Positions 18,179 through 26,816 of a stretch of DNA of 64,000 nt are shown here, in pieces; the first letter of the stretch is position 1; every line of letters begins with the position of its first letter. Origin of the DNA: Qipengyuania xiapuensis (GTDB lineage Bacteria; Pseudomonadota; Alphaproteobacteria; Sphingomonadales; Sphingomonadaceae); contig NZ_JAIGNL010000001.1 of NCBI RefSeq assembly GCF_019711395.1, positions 1,178,001 to 1,242,000 of the forward strand. Reading direction: 5' to 3'. Made by a program: the position numbers and the translations under genes. Under the pieces are notes generated by a model. It saw only the letters and a program-made list of their open reading frames with translations. It made no database searches and was not told the DNA's origin.

Positions 18179-19401
18179 CGCAGGCGCACGCTCAGGCCTC
18201 CGCGGAACCTGTCGAATTCATCGAAATCCAGATCACTCGTGCGATCGCCGTAGCTTGCCTCGGCGACCAGTGAGAGGTGGCGGCTGAACAGGAATTCGAG
18301 CTCGCCCCGGCCCACGAAGGTTTTCTCGGTCACGTCCGTCCCGCGAAAGCGGCTACGACGATAGCCCGCACTGAAACTGGAACGCAGGTTGTGACGGATT
18401 TCCTGTTGCCAGGTGATCCTGCCGGTCAGGTCGGTTCGTCCGGTCGCTCCGGTCCGGAAGGTCGCGACATCGCCGCTCGACGCGTCCAGAATGAGGGCAG
18501 TCCGCCGTCGCGGGCGGTAGATGAGATTGCCCGCCAGCGAAAAGCCCGTGCGATCCTCGAAGGTCGGCTCGTCGGGTTCGTAGCGGAAAACACCGGCGGA
18601 CAATGAACCTTCCACGAGGCCGCCCGGGGCCAAATCGAAGCCGACACGGCCGCCCCAGGTCGTCGCGTTGCGCTCCTGTCCCAGCATATCGGTCTCGAGG
18701 CGGAAATCGCGGCGATTGGCGAAGCCGGTCGCAGTGAGGAACATCGATCCGCCGACCCGCATGCCGACAGTAGCGCTACCCGAATAGGCACTGAAATCGC
18801 GATTGTCGTCGAGGGACGAGAGGGCATCGTACTTCGCGGCCTGTGCCCTGATATCGAGCAGGATCCTGCCACGTGCCCGGCGGTACTGAGCCGCTCCGGA
18901 CCAGATGTCGAGCTCGCGCGGGCCCGGCGCCAGAATATCGCGCGCTTCGGGATCGCCGCGATCCTCGATCGCGCGTTCGAAAGCTGCGCCGAGGCTCAGG
19001 CTTTCCTCTTCATGGGGTGACCAGGTGAAATCCCCCGAAAAGCGCACCGCTTCGCTGTCTTCCGAGGTCTGGTCGGCATGACGGCGGACTACCGTGCGGG
19101 TCCCGAAGGCAATCTCGACCGGACCGGAACTGTGCACGGCGCGCATCTGGGGCGCCAGTTCGAACACGACATCGTCAATTTCGTTGTCCGGCAGCGCATA
19201 GAGATTGCTGTCGTAGTGGGAGGATAGCTCGACACCGACAGTTACATCGAACGGACCGATCCGGGTGGGATCGATTTCGAACTCGGGATCGTCGCGCTCG
19301 ATGGCCGGCGCGGTTTCCGGAATGGATTGCGCCGCAAGAGGCGTGTGCAGCAGCGCCAGCGCACTAGCCGAAAGCGACAGGTATTTGCCCCCGCGCGTCA
19401 T
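18172..19401 (-). CDS. Outer-membrane beta-barrel protein of polysaccharide export (BBP2-like)
   Basis: 409 residues. The signal peptide is MTRGGKYLSLSASALALLHTP, cleaved after about LAAQS. The mature part consists of alternating amphipathic strands with regular charged turns and ends in an aromatic residue (RLRY), the outer-membrane insertion signal. It resembles the BBP2_2 (PF10082) barrels found in exopolysaccharide loci. It starts one base after the stop of the short Wza/GumB-type OPX gene, so the two are cotranscribed. A separate barrel beside an OPX protein too short to span the outer membrane suggests that the barrel is the outer-membrane exit pore. That role is inference. Confidence 0.82.
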   Translation of the reverse strand: MTRGGKYLSLSASALALLHTPLAAQSIPETAPAIERDDPEFEIDPTRIGPFDVTVGVELSSHYDSNLYALPDNEIDDVVFELAPQMRAVHSSGPVEIAFGTRTVVRRHADQTSEDSEAVRFSGDFTWSPHEEESLSLGAAFERAIEDRGDPEARDILAPGPRELDIWSGAAQYRRARGRILLDIRAQAAKYDALSSLDDNRDFSAYSGSATVGMRVGGSMFLTATGFANRRDFRLETDMLGQERNATTWGGRVGFDLAPGGLVEGSLSAGVFRYEPDEPTFEDRTGFSLAGNLIYRPRRRTALILDASSGDVATFRTGATGRTDLTGRITWQQEIRHNLRSSFSAGYRRSRFRGTDVTEKTFVGRGELEFLFSRHLSLVAEASYGDRTSDLDFDEFDRFRGGLSVRLRY

Positions 19402-19402
19402 G

Positions 19403-19978
19403 TCAGAACCAGCGCTCGAAGACGCGGATACGGTCGCCCGGCTGGACGACCGTCGTCTCGTCCGCGCGCCCGACGACCTCGCGGCCCTCGATCGTGCGCG
19501 TGACTTCGACAGCCTTTGTGTCCGCGCGGTAGGTATAGCCACCGGCGGCGGAGATTGCGGCAAGGACAGTCATGCCCTGGCGGTATTCGAACTCGCCTGG
19601 ACGGTTCACTTCGCCAAGCACGTAATAGGGACGCAAGGCAGCGGGTTGCACGTTGACCACTGGCGCATTCAGAATGCCGGAAGAGCGATACTGGTCCTCG
19701 ATCTTGGTCCCGATCTCGCGGAATGTCAGGCCGCGGACCTCGATTTCCTTGATCATGGGCAGCGAGATCGTGCCGCTGTCGTCGACGGTGTATTCCCCGT
19801 CCGCAGCATCGAGGTCCTGGACCGCGATCTGCAGGCTGTCACCGGTATTGACCCGATACTCGCCGCCCGGCGGAGCGGGGATCGACGCGAGCGAACCGGC
19901 ACCGCCGCAACTCGCCAGCGAAAGACTGCCAAGCAGCGCCAGGATCAGAAGGCCTGTTTTCCGGAGCATTTGGGACAT
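19403..19978 (-). CDS. Short polysaccharide export lipoprotein (OPX, GumB/Wza family)
   Basis: 192 residues. A signal peptide with lipobox LASC precedes a Poly_export domain (YRVNTGDSLQIAVQ, TISLPMIKEIEVRGLT) and one SLBB domain (YYVLGEVNRPGEFEYRQGMTVLAAISAAGG). It lacks the additional SLBB repeat and the C-terminal amphipathic helix that lets full-length Wza (about 370 residues) cross the outer membrane. The size is that of GumB-type proteins. Start chosen at MSQML because GGAGAT lies 5 to 10 bases upstream. First gene of a two-gene operon with the beta-barrel gene. Works with the Wzc-type protein encoded at 9136. Confidence 0.9.
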   Translation of the reverse strand: MSQMLRKTGLLILALLGSLSLASCGGAGSLASIPAPPGGEYRVNTGDSLQIAVQDLDAADGEYTVDDSGTISLPMIKEIEVRGLTFREIGTKIEDQYRSSGILNAPVVNVQPAALRPYYVLGEVNRPGEFEYRQGMTVLAAISAAGGYTYRADTKAVEVTRTIEGREVVGRADETTVVQPGDRIRVFERWF

Positions 19979-20090
19979 GTTTATCTCCATAATCATCGCG
20001 ACCGATGGAAGTGTTTCCAATGTTACCCTAGCCCAAGCGCGCCGCTTGCGGGTCGACCATTAAGGCGATGATCATAAAGCGGTTATTGGC

Positions 20091-20110
20091 CCTAATCCTT
20101 TCGGGTTAGG
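20091..20110. terminator. Hairpin, possible terminator of the sulfotransferase operon
   Basis: Arms CCTAATCC and GGGTTAGG, with one mismatched pair, close a four-base loop (GAAA on the minus strand). It lies 24 bases past the sulfotransferase stop and upstream of the OPX gene. There is no T-run, so termination is only a guess. Confidence 0.35.
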
Positions 20111-20133
20111 TGCGGTTGAGCGCTACGCCACGG

Positions 20134-20991
20134 TCAGGCGGCAACCGATGCTGCAGGCACTTTCCAGTGCGCGAGGTCGAGTCCTGTGATCTCTTCGGTC
20201 AGTGCAATGTCATCGCGGTAGAATTCTTCCATCCTGCGCCTCAGGGCAGGTTCCAGCGCAGGGTATTTCACCTCGCGTGCGAGGAGCGCGCGCGCGCCCT
20301 CGAACCAGGGCTTTCCGCGCAATGGCCGCACCGTCTCCTTGAATGGGGCGAGCATCTGGCGAAGGGGCAAGGGAAGCAGTTTTTCGCGGCTGTTGTTTTC
20401 ACGCCGGCTCACCGTTTCACGGTCGGTATCGGGGGCAATCGGCGCATCGATGTGGGCCGAGACCCGCTCGATCACGCCGGCCGGATCGGCCTTCACATCC
20501 TCGAACGGGAAGACCAGCAATTGCTCGCGGTCGAAGTGGCGCAGCCAGGTTGAGAGGTGCCGCCCGTAAAGGCCGTCCAGCAGGAAGCGCGGCTCGGGGT
20601 TGTCGGGCGAGGATAGGTAGTCTTCGGGACGATCGCTCACCAGCCCGCGGCGGTAGAGCATCTTGTAGTCCGAATAGGCCCGGTCGACGGGATTTCGGAG
20701 CTGCGCGACCAGCTTCGCTTGAGGCATCATCGCTGCGAGCCGCGCGGGAGTTGCCGGATCCGATAGGTAATCGGCCGATTTTTCGCCTACCAGCGCGGCC
20801 CAGCCGGGAGCGTCCTCGAACCACGAACGATAATAGTCCTCGCCCTTGTCGTACTCCCGCGAGAAGAAGTGCGGCTCGGGATCGGGCATGAAGATCGACG
20901 GGTTCTCCTGCAGGCGCATCTGGATCCATGTCGTCGCGGCCTTGGCTGCGCCGATGATCACGAAGTCGGGAAGGCGGCGGCTTGCGCTCAT
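20134..20991 (-). CDS. Sulfotransferase
   Basis: 285 residues. The 5'-phosphosulfate-binding loop is seen at the N-terminus (IIGAAKAATTWIQMRL) and the 3'-phosphate-binding region at AQLRNPVDRAYSDYKM (R and S positions). The family is the heparan/NodH-type P-loop sulfotransferase, using PAPS to sulfate a hydroxyl on a sugar. Its ATG overlaps the aminotransferase stop by four bases, so it is the last gene of a dehydratase-aminotransferase-sulfotransferase operon. This suggests a sulfated polysaccharide, common in marine bacteria. No PAPS-forming genes are in the window. Confidence 0.88.
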   Translation of the reverse strand: MSASRRLPDFVIIGAAKAATTWIQMRLQENPSIFMPDPEPHFFSREYDKGEDYYRSWFEDAPGWAALVGEKSADYLSDPATPARLAAMMPQAKLVAQLRNPVDRAYSDYKMLYRRGLVSDRPEDYLSSPDNPEPRFLLDGLYGRHLSTWLRHFDREQLLVFPFEDVKADPAGVIERVSAHIDAPIAPDTDRETVSRRENNSREKLLPLPLRQMLAPFKETVRPLRGKPWFEGARALLAREVKYPALEPALRRRMEEFYRDDIALTEEITGLDLAHWKVPAASVAA

Positions 20992-22208
20992 GCCGAGAGC
21001 TCGTCGAGCGCCAGCAGCAGGGCTGTAGCGGTCGCCCGCATATCGTCGCACAGGAGCGTGTGGTCGACCTGCAACATGAGTGATCTGCGCCCGAGGTCGC
21101 GTGCGACCTCCAGATGGCCGTCGCGCTTGACGCCCATCCCGTCGAAAGCGCGCTCGCTGCTCATGTCGGGACAGGTACCCGTCCCGATGGCAACGCCGCT
21201 GGCCAGCAGCTTCGCGATCAACTGCGCGCGCAGGTCCTCGACCGGCTCGTGCAGAGGATCGGCGAGGGTGAAATTGAACTTGTACCAGGCGTGCTCATAA
21301 CCCTGTTCCCGCCGCTGGAGCCTGATGCGTGGATCGGGGCGCAGGGCCTCTTCGAGGATCGCGGCATTCGAGCGTCGTCGGTCGAGCCAGCCGGGCAGGT
21401 TATGCAACTGGCGCCGGCCGATGGCGGCTTGCATTTCGGTCATGCGGAAATTGGTGCCCGGCTGCGTGCAGACATAGCGGAACTGTCCGGGAATGCCTTG
21501 GCCGTCCTGCATCTTGGCGCGGCTTTTTCCGTGGTCCTTGTAAGACCATCCGCGTTCGCAGGCCTCGCTGTCGCGGAACAGGCAAAGCCCCCCTTCGCCC
21601 CCAGTCGACATGATCTTGTCGGTGCAGAAAGAGAACGCCGCAGCGTCGCCCCATGCGCCTGCCTTTCGGCCATCGATCGCAGCGCCATGGGCCTGCGCAC
21701 AATCCTCGATCACGAAGAGCCCGCGCTCGTCGGCGATTTCGCAAATGCGCGGCATCTCGGCCGGAAGACCGCCGAGATGCACGCAGATGATCGCCTTGGT
21801 CTGCGGACCGATGAGCCGCTCGATCGAGGCGGGGTCAATATTGTGCGTATCTGACAGCACGTCGGCAAAGGCGGGCGACGCGCCAACCGCCAACACTGCA
21901 CTGGCCGTTGCAAAGAAGCTGCGTGCGGGGACGATGACCTCGTCGCCCGGACCGATGCCGAGCGCGCGCAAGGCTACTTCGAGCGCGACCGTGCCGTTGG
22001 CGACGCAGAAGCCGTGCGGCATGCCGATGTATTCGGCGAACTCGCTGGCGAAGGCAGTCGTCTGTTCGCCGTGGACAAGACCGTTGACCTTGCCAGATGC
22101 GAGGACCGCGCACGCCGCGTCGATCTCGTCCTGCTCGTGCCTTGGCCAATGACTCGGGCGAGGGCGCAGGGCGGCGACGGGATGCTCGGGCACGACCGGC
22201 TTGTTCAT
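20988..22208 (-). CDS. DegT/DnrJ/EryC1 sugar aminotransferase
   Basis: 406 residues. PLP-binding aspartate in VIEDCAQAHGA and catalytic lysine in SFCTDKIMSTGGEGG are both present, so this is a true transaminase, unlike the rfbH-like protein at 671. FVANG-like VANGTVALEVALRALG is the phosphate-binding segment. It likely puts an amino group on C4 of the UDP-4-keto sugar made by the dehydratase whose stop it overlaps (ATGA at 22205), in the manner of PglE. The amino donor is probably glutamate. The product assignment is inference. Confidence 0.9.
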   Translation of the reverse strand: MNKPVVPEHPVAALRPRPSHWPRHEQDEIDAACAVLASGKVNGLVHGEQTTAFASEFAEYIGMPHGFCVANGTVALEVALRALGIGPGDEVIVPARSFFATASAVLAVGASPAFADVLSDTHNIDPASIERLIGPQTKAIICVHLGGLPAEMPRICEIADERGLFVIEDCAQAHGAAIDGRKAGAWGDAAAFSFCTDKIMSTGGEGGLCLFRDSEACERGWSYKDHGKSRAKMQDGQGIPGQFRYVCTQPGTNFRMTEMQAAIGRRQLHNLPGWLDRRRSNAAILEEALRPDPRIRLQRREQGYEHAWYKFNFTLADPLHEPVEDLRAQLIAKLLASGVAIGTGTCPDMSSERAFDGMGVKRDGHLEVARDLGRRSLMLQVDHTLLCDDMRATATALLLALDELSA

Positions 22209-24298
22209 GTCGTCACCGGCGCTGCCTCGCCGAGCCGTTCGCTACCGCGCTTTGCGGGAATGAGGTCGAAACGCGCGCCGCTGCTCGGGATCTTGACCAG
22301 GTGATGCGCGATGCGCTCGGCCTCGCTGGGATCGCCGCGGATAACCGCTTCGCGCAGCCGGTCGATGCTCTTGTTGATGAAGGGCAGCGGGATCGGGTGC
22401 GAGCGGGCTTCGAAGATGCCCTTGATCCGCGATTCCACTTCTTCCTCGCAATCGTCGAAGAGCTCCTCGTAGAGCTTTTCGCCCGGGCGCAGGCCGACGA
22501 ATTCGATCGGCACGTCGACTTCGGGTTCGAGCCCGTATTGCGCGATCAGGCGATAGGCGAGATCGACGATGCGCACCGGCTTGCCCATGTCGAGGACGTA
22601 AATGCTGCCGCGCTCGAGGTCTTCTGCCAGCGCTGCCGCACTGCTTTGCAGGATCAGCTGCACGGCTTCGCGCACGGTCATGAAGAAGCGCTCGATGTCG
22701 GGGTGGGTGACTGTGAGCGGCTTGCCCTCTTCGAGCTGGCGGCGGAACAGCGGCAGGATCGAGCCGCTCGAGCCGAGCACGTTGCCGAACCGGACGGTCA
22801 TGAAACGCGGGGCGCCCGGATCGTCGACGCCGCACATGTCGAGCGCCTGGCTGTAGAGTTCGCCCACGCGCTTCGTCGCCCCCATCATGCCGACCGGATT
22901 CACCGCCTTGTCGGTCGAGACCTGCACCATGGCCCGCGCGCCGAACTGGGTGACGGCATCGGCCACGTGCTTCGTGCCGATGATATTAGTGTGCACGCCC
23001 GCGCACGGGTTCAGTTCCACGATCGGGACGTGCTTGAGCGCGGCTGCGTGATAGACCACCGAGGGGCGGTGGTCGTCGAACACGCGGAGCACCTCTTCCT
23101 GCGAGCGGATGTCGCAGAGTTCGGGGCGGATATCGAGGTCCGGATAGGCCTCGCGCAGCTGCATCTCGATCGAGTAGAGATTGTACTCGCACAGCTCTAG
23201 CAGGATCAGGCGCGAAGGTCGGAAACTTGCGAGCTGGCGTGCAAGTTCGCCGCCGATCGTGCCGCCCGCACCGGTGACCAGCACGCTCTGTCCCTCGATC
23301 TGGCGGGTGATCACGTCGCCCTCGAGCTCGTATTCGTTGCGGCCGAGCAGGTCGGGCACCGACAGTTCGGTTGCCTCGCCATTGCCCGGGCGCTGCAGGA
23401 TCTGGCTCCAGTGGTTCTTGATCCGCGAAAGCTCCAGGCCGAGCTCGCGGGCCCGGTGGGTGAGGCGGGTCATTTCGCGGTTGCCGAGATACATCCCGTC
23501 ATCGAGCGTGATCGCGATCGAGAAGGGTCGTCCCTGTTCCTCGGCGGCCTTTGCCACATCGACCAGCTTGTCGTGACTGCCGAGCACGCGAACGCCGCCG
23601 ATCCGGTCGATCACGTCGGCCTCCGATGGCAACAGGATGCCCGCGATCGCGAACTGCGGTTCGTCTTCTGCGCGCATCAGCTCGATAACCGACATTGCCC
23701 ATTGTGCCGGGCCGATCAGCAGCGCCTGGGGAAGGTCGGTGCGGGTGGCCTTGCCCAGAGTGATGTGCGAACCCGAAAGGCTCTCTCGTGCAAGCCGCCG
23801 GGCCGATCTCAGCGCGAGCAGCAGGCCGGTTGCCAGCATCCACTGGGTGATTGCCGTGACCGTGACGGGCAAGGTGAGTGCGATCCCCTGGCTCACGAGG
23901 ATCACGGTCCAGCCCAAGGCAGAACCGGCAAGGCCGAACGCGACAACTGCCGCAGCGTGACGGAATCCGAAAAAGCGCCAGCTGTGCTTGTAAAGCCGGA
24001 GCGCGAAGAGGGTTGCCGTCGCCGCGAATGCAAATCCGAAGAGCGTCGGCAGGTTCACCACCTCGAGGCCCATCTCGGCAAGCGGGACCATAAAGGCCGC
24101 CACGAGGAGACTGACGACAAATGCTGTCATGTCGAGGGCCGCCAGCAGGGTCGTCCTCAACAGCCGGCGTAGCGAGGCAGGGCGATAGGGCCGAACCCTG
24201 CGAGGCGCACGACCAAGGCCCACCACCTTGCGGATGGGCGGGGTCTTCACGCTATCCGCGCTCCAGTCGTCATTTGCGGATCGGACCTTGTCTGTCAT
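22205..24298 (-). CDS. Membrane nucleoside-diphosphate-sugar 4,6-dehydratase (CapD/WbpM/PglF family)
   Basis: 697 residues. Four N-terminal membrane helices (from about residue 40 to 160) are followed by a CoA-binding-like domain. The C-terminal SDR domain carries VLVTGAGGTIGGELARQL (NAD motif) and KAVNPVGMMGATKRVGE, where the usual catalytic tyrosine of YxxxK is replaced by methionine, as in WbpM/PglF-type enzymes. Expected reaction is UDP-GlcNAc to UDP-2-acetamido-2,6-dideoxy-4-hexulose. Start at MTDKVRSAND (24298). First gene of the operon feeding the aminotransferase and sulfotransferase; divergent from the GT4 gene at 24640. Confidence 0.92.
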   Translation of the reverse strand: MTDKVRSANDDWSADSVKTPPIRKVVGLGRAPRRVRPYRPASLRRLLRTTLLAALDMTAFVVSLLVAAFMVPLAEMGLEVVNLPTLFGFAFAATATLFALRLYKHSWRFFGFRHAAAVVAFGLAGSALGWTVILVSQGIALTLPVTVTAITQWMLATGLLLALRSARRLARESLSGSHITLGKATRTDLPQALLIGPAQWAMSVIELMRAEDEPQFAIAGILLPSEADVIDRIGGVRVLGSHDKLVDVAKAAEEQGRPFSIAITLDDGMYLGNREMTRLTHRARELGLELSRIKNHWSQILQRPGNGEATELSVPDLLGRNEYELEGDVITRQIEGQSVLVTGAGGTIGGELARQLASFRPSRLILLELCEYNLYSIEMQLREAYPDLDIRPELCDIRSQEEVLRVFDDHRPSVVYHAAALKHVPIVELNPCAGVHTNIIGTKHVADAVTQFGARAMVQVSTDKAVNPVGMMGATKRVGELYSQALDMCGVDDPGAPRFMTVRFGNVLGSSGSILPLFRRQLEEGKPLTVTHPDIERFFMTVREAVQLILQSSAAALAEDLERGSIYVLDMGKPVRIVDLAYRLIAQYGLEPEVDVPIEFVGLRPGEKLYEELFDDCEEEVESRIKGIFEARSHPIPLPFINKSIDRLREAVIRGDPSEAERIAHHLVKIPSSGARFDLIPAKRGSERLGEAAPVTT

Positions 24299-24639
24299 GC
24301 CGGCGGTCGGGTTCCTTGGCGTGCGCGCTGAATGGAAACGGGTTCTGGAGCCGGTATGAATAGTCCATCGCGCGCGATGCATAAGCGGCGCAGAAAGACA
24401 TCAGCCGGAATGGTCGCCGCGTCGCAAAAGGTGGTGCCCGCCACTACTCCATCCCGTGAAGGGGGTGGCCTGCCATATCCCTTTGGCAAGATCGCCCGTG
24501 CCCCATCTCGAATGGGTATGCCCCCTATTGCCGATTGCTCTCGGCCTCGCTTCACGCCGATGATGCACCGCGATGGGGGCGCAGATGCTGTCCTTGGTGA
24601 AACAATGAGAAACGAACCGGCCCGAAGGACCAGCCCCGC
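24299..24639. other. 341-bp intergenic region between divergent operons
   Basis: No convincing gene is seen. It must hold the promoters of the dehydratase operon (minus) and the GT4 gene (plus). At 24521 to 24532 it has CCCCCTATTGCC, of which 11 bases recur in inverted orientation at 5680 to 5690 in another divergent intergenic region of this locus. A possible ribosome-binding GAAGGA precedes the TTG start at 24640. Confidence 0.5.
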
Positions 24640-25857
24640 TTGAAGATCGTCGTATTATCGAGCCTGGCCTACTCCCTCACCAACTTCCGCGGCGACCTGC
24701 TGCGCGCAATGAGGGAGAACGGTCACGAGGTGGTCGCCGTCGCGCCCGATCGCGACGAACAGGTCGAGCGCGAGCTTGCCGAGAGCGGGATCGAATTCCG
24801 CACCGTCCCGATGAGCCGGGCGGGCATGAACCCCTTCGCCGACCTCCGCCTGATCTTCGCATACATCATGCTGATGCTGCGTGAGCGTCCCGAGCTCGTG
24901 CTTGCCTATACCCAGAAGCCCATTGTTTACGGCGGGCTGGTCACACGTCTCCTGGCAATCCCGCGCTTTTTCCCGCTCATGTCGGGCCTCGGCCATGTTT
25001 TCAGCCCGGACAGCGGGGTGAGCGAAACGATAAAGCGGCTGGTCGCGCGCCTCTATCGCATTGCCATCCGGCGTGCGCAGACCATCTTCGTGTTCAACTC
25101 CGACGACCGGAAGGACATGCTCGATCTCGGGATCGTCACCAAGGAACAGAAGGTCCTGCAGGTCCCCGGTTCGGGGGTCGACCTCAAGCGCTTTGCCCAT
25201 GTCCAGCCCGAGGCCGGAAAGCTGCACTTCCTCCTCATCGCGAGGCTGCTGCGCAATAAGGGCATTCCCGAATTCCTCGAAGCTGCGAGGCAGGTACAGA
25301 AGACCAAGCCCGACGCCCGTTTCTCCGTCCTTGGCCATATCGATTGCGAGAACCCGGCCGGTTTCACCGAGGAAGAGCTGGCTGAATTCGCACGCGACTA
25401 TCCCGTCGAATTCGTACCGGGCACCGACGACGTGCGGCCGTTCCTAGCCGACAGCACGGTCTTCGTCCTTCCGACGACCTATCGCGAAGGCCTGCCGCGC
25501 ACGATCCTCGAGGCCATGGCTACGGGACGCGCGATCATCGCGACCGATGCACCCGGGTGCCGAGACGCGGTCGATGACGGTTCCAACGGCTTCCTCGTCG
25601 AGCCCGGCAATGCTGCCGACCTCGCGCGCGCAATGCTGAAATTCGTGGCCGACCCGCAGCTGGCAGCGACGATGGGGGAGCGTTCGCGTGGGCGCGCCGA
25701 GAAGGTTTACGACGTCGAGCTGGTCAACCGCACGCTACTCTACGAAATGGACCTCCTGCGCCATTCGGGCAGGCCATCCACCCCGGGAGCGCCAATCGAG
25801 CTGGGCGCGGTCGAGAAGCCTGCGCGCGCCCTTGCGCCTGCGAGAAAGCAGGGCTGA
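24640..25857 (+). CDS. Glycosyltransferase, GT4 family (PglA-like)
   Basis: 405 residues. The N-terminus KIVVLSSLAYSLTNFRGDLL and the block TQKPIVYGGLVTRLL resemble the transferases that add the second sugar to undecaprenyl-diphosphate-linked amino sugars (PglA, TuaC-like). The donor domain has FLLIARLLRNKGIPEFLEAA and LPTTYREGLPRTILEAMATGR with E-x7-E. The C-terminal 30 residues are a proline/alanine-rich tail. TTG start after GAAGGA. A 44-base gap separates it from the formyltransferase, so they may share a transcript. Confidence 0.87.
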   Translation: MKIVVLSSLAYSLTNFRGDLLRAMRENGHEVVAVAPDRDEQVERELAESGIEFRTVPMSRAGMNPFADLRLIFAYIMLMLRERPELVLAYTQKPIVYGGLVTRLLAIPRFFPLMSGLGHVFSPDSGVSETIKRLVARLYRIAIRRAQTIFVFNSDDRKDMLDLGIVTKEQKVLQVPGSGVDLKRFAHVQPEAGKLHFLLIARLLRNKGIPEFLEAARQVQKTKPDARFSVLGHIDCENPAGFTEEELAEFARDYPVEFVPGTDDVRPFLADSTVFVLPTTYREGLPRTILEAMATGRAIIATDAPGCRDAVDDGSNGFLVEPGNAADLARAMLKFVADPQLAATMGERSRGRAEKVYDVELVNRTLLYEMDLLRHSGRPSTPGAPIELGAVEKPARALAPARKQG

Positions 25858-25901
25858 ACGGTGGGGGCTGACGGCATGGGCCTTGCGATGGAGAAGCTTC
25901 T

Positions 25902-26816
25902 GTGACGCGTGCGGTTGTCGTCGGTGCGGTGGGTAGCACCGAGGTCGTGCTCGACGCCCTTGCCTCGGCCGAGGGGTGGGAAGTCCCGCTCGTCGTCACA
26001 CTGCCGCTCGAGCTCAGTTCCCGCCATTCGGACTTCGTCGACCTCGCTTCCCAGGCTGAAGGCCTCGGCGCCGAAGTGCTGCGAACGAGCAAGACCAACG
26101 ATCCCGAAACGCTGGATGCCATCCGGCGAGCGGAACCCGATTACATCTTCGTCGTCGGCTGGTCGCAGCTCTGCAAGAGCGCGTTTCTCGGCATCAGGCC
26201 GCGCAAGGTCATCGGCTATCATCCTGCCGCTCTCCCGCGGCTGAGGGGAAGGGCGGCGCTGCCCTGGACGATCCTGCTCGACGAAAAGATCACCGCTGGC
26301 AGCCTGTTCTGGATGGAAGAAGGGACGGACGACGGGGACCTGCTGGCCCAGTCTTATTTCCACCTCGCGCCCGACGAGACGGTATCTGAGCTTTACGACA
26401 AGCACATGCGGGCACTTCGGGCGATGCTCGATGAAAGCCTGCCCAGGCTTGCCTCGGGCGAGGAGCCGCGGACCGTACAGGACGAGCGCTATGCGACATG
26501 GGCGACCAAGCGCACGGCGCGCGACGGGCTGATCGACTGGAATGGCGATGCGGTCTCCGTCGACCGGCTGGTCCGCGCCGTCGGCAAGCCTTATCCCGGG
26601 GCCTTCACCCATGACCGGGGGCAGAAGCTGGTCATCTGGTCGAGCACGCCGGTTCACGGTCCTTCCCCGTATCACGCGGCACCCGGACAGATCGTGGCGC
26701 GCGAGGAGGGATGCCTGCTGATCCAGTGCGGATCGGGTTTGCTCAGAGCCAACGAGTGGGAGTGCGAGTGTGACGCCGTACCGCGGCTCCACGCGATACT
26801 GGGGAGGGCGGAATGA
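25902..26816 (+). CDS. Formyltransferase-family protein (likely sugar N-formyltransferase)
   Basis: 304 residues with the formyl-transferase core followed by a C-terminal Fmt-like domain. Active-site region: GYHPAALPRLRGRAALPW supplies the histidine, and EGTDDGDLLAQ the aspartate. The asparagine of the usual Asn-x-His motif (as in ArnA and Fmt) is replaced by glycine. GTG start after GGAGAAG. The stop overlaps a PIG-L deacetylase by ATGA. It probably transfers a formyl group from N10-formyl-tetrahydrofolate to an amino sugar freed by the deacetylase or made by the aminotransferase at 20988 (inference). It is too short and out of context for a housekeeping Met-tRNA enzyme. Confidence 0.8.
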   Translation: MTRAVVVGAVGSTEVVLDALASAEGWEVPLVVTLPLELSSRHSDFVDLASQAEGLGAEVLRTSKTNDPETLDAIRRAEPDYIFVVGWSQLCKSAFLGIRPRKVIGYHPAALPRLRGRAALPWTILLDEKITAGSLFWMEEGTDDGDLLAQSYFHLAPDETVSELYDKHMRALRAMLDESLPRLASGEEPRTVQDERYATWATKRTARDGLIDWNGDAVSVDRLVRAVGKPYPGAFTHDRGQKLVIWSSTPVHGPSPYHAAPGQIVAREEGCLLIQCGSGLLRANEWECECDAVPRLHAILGRAE

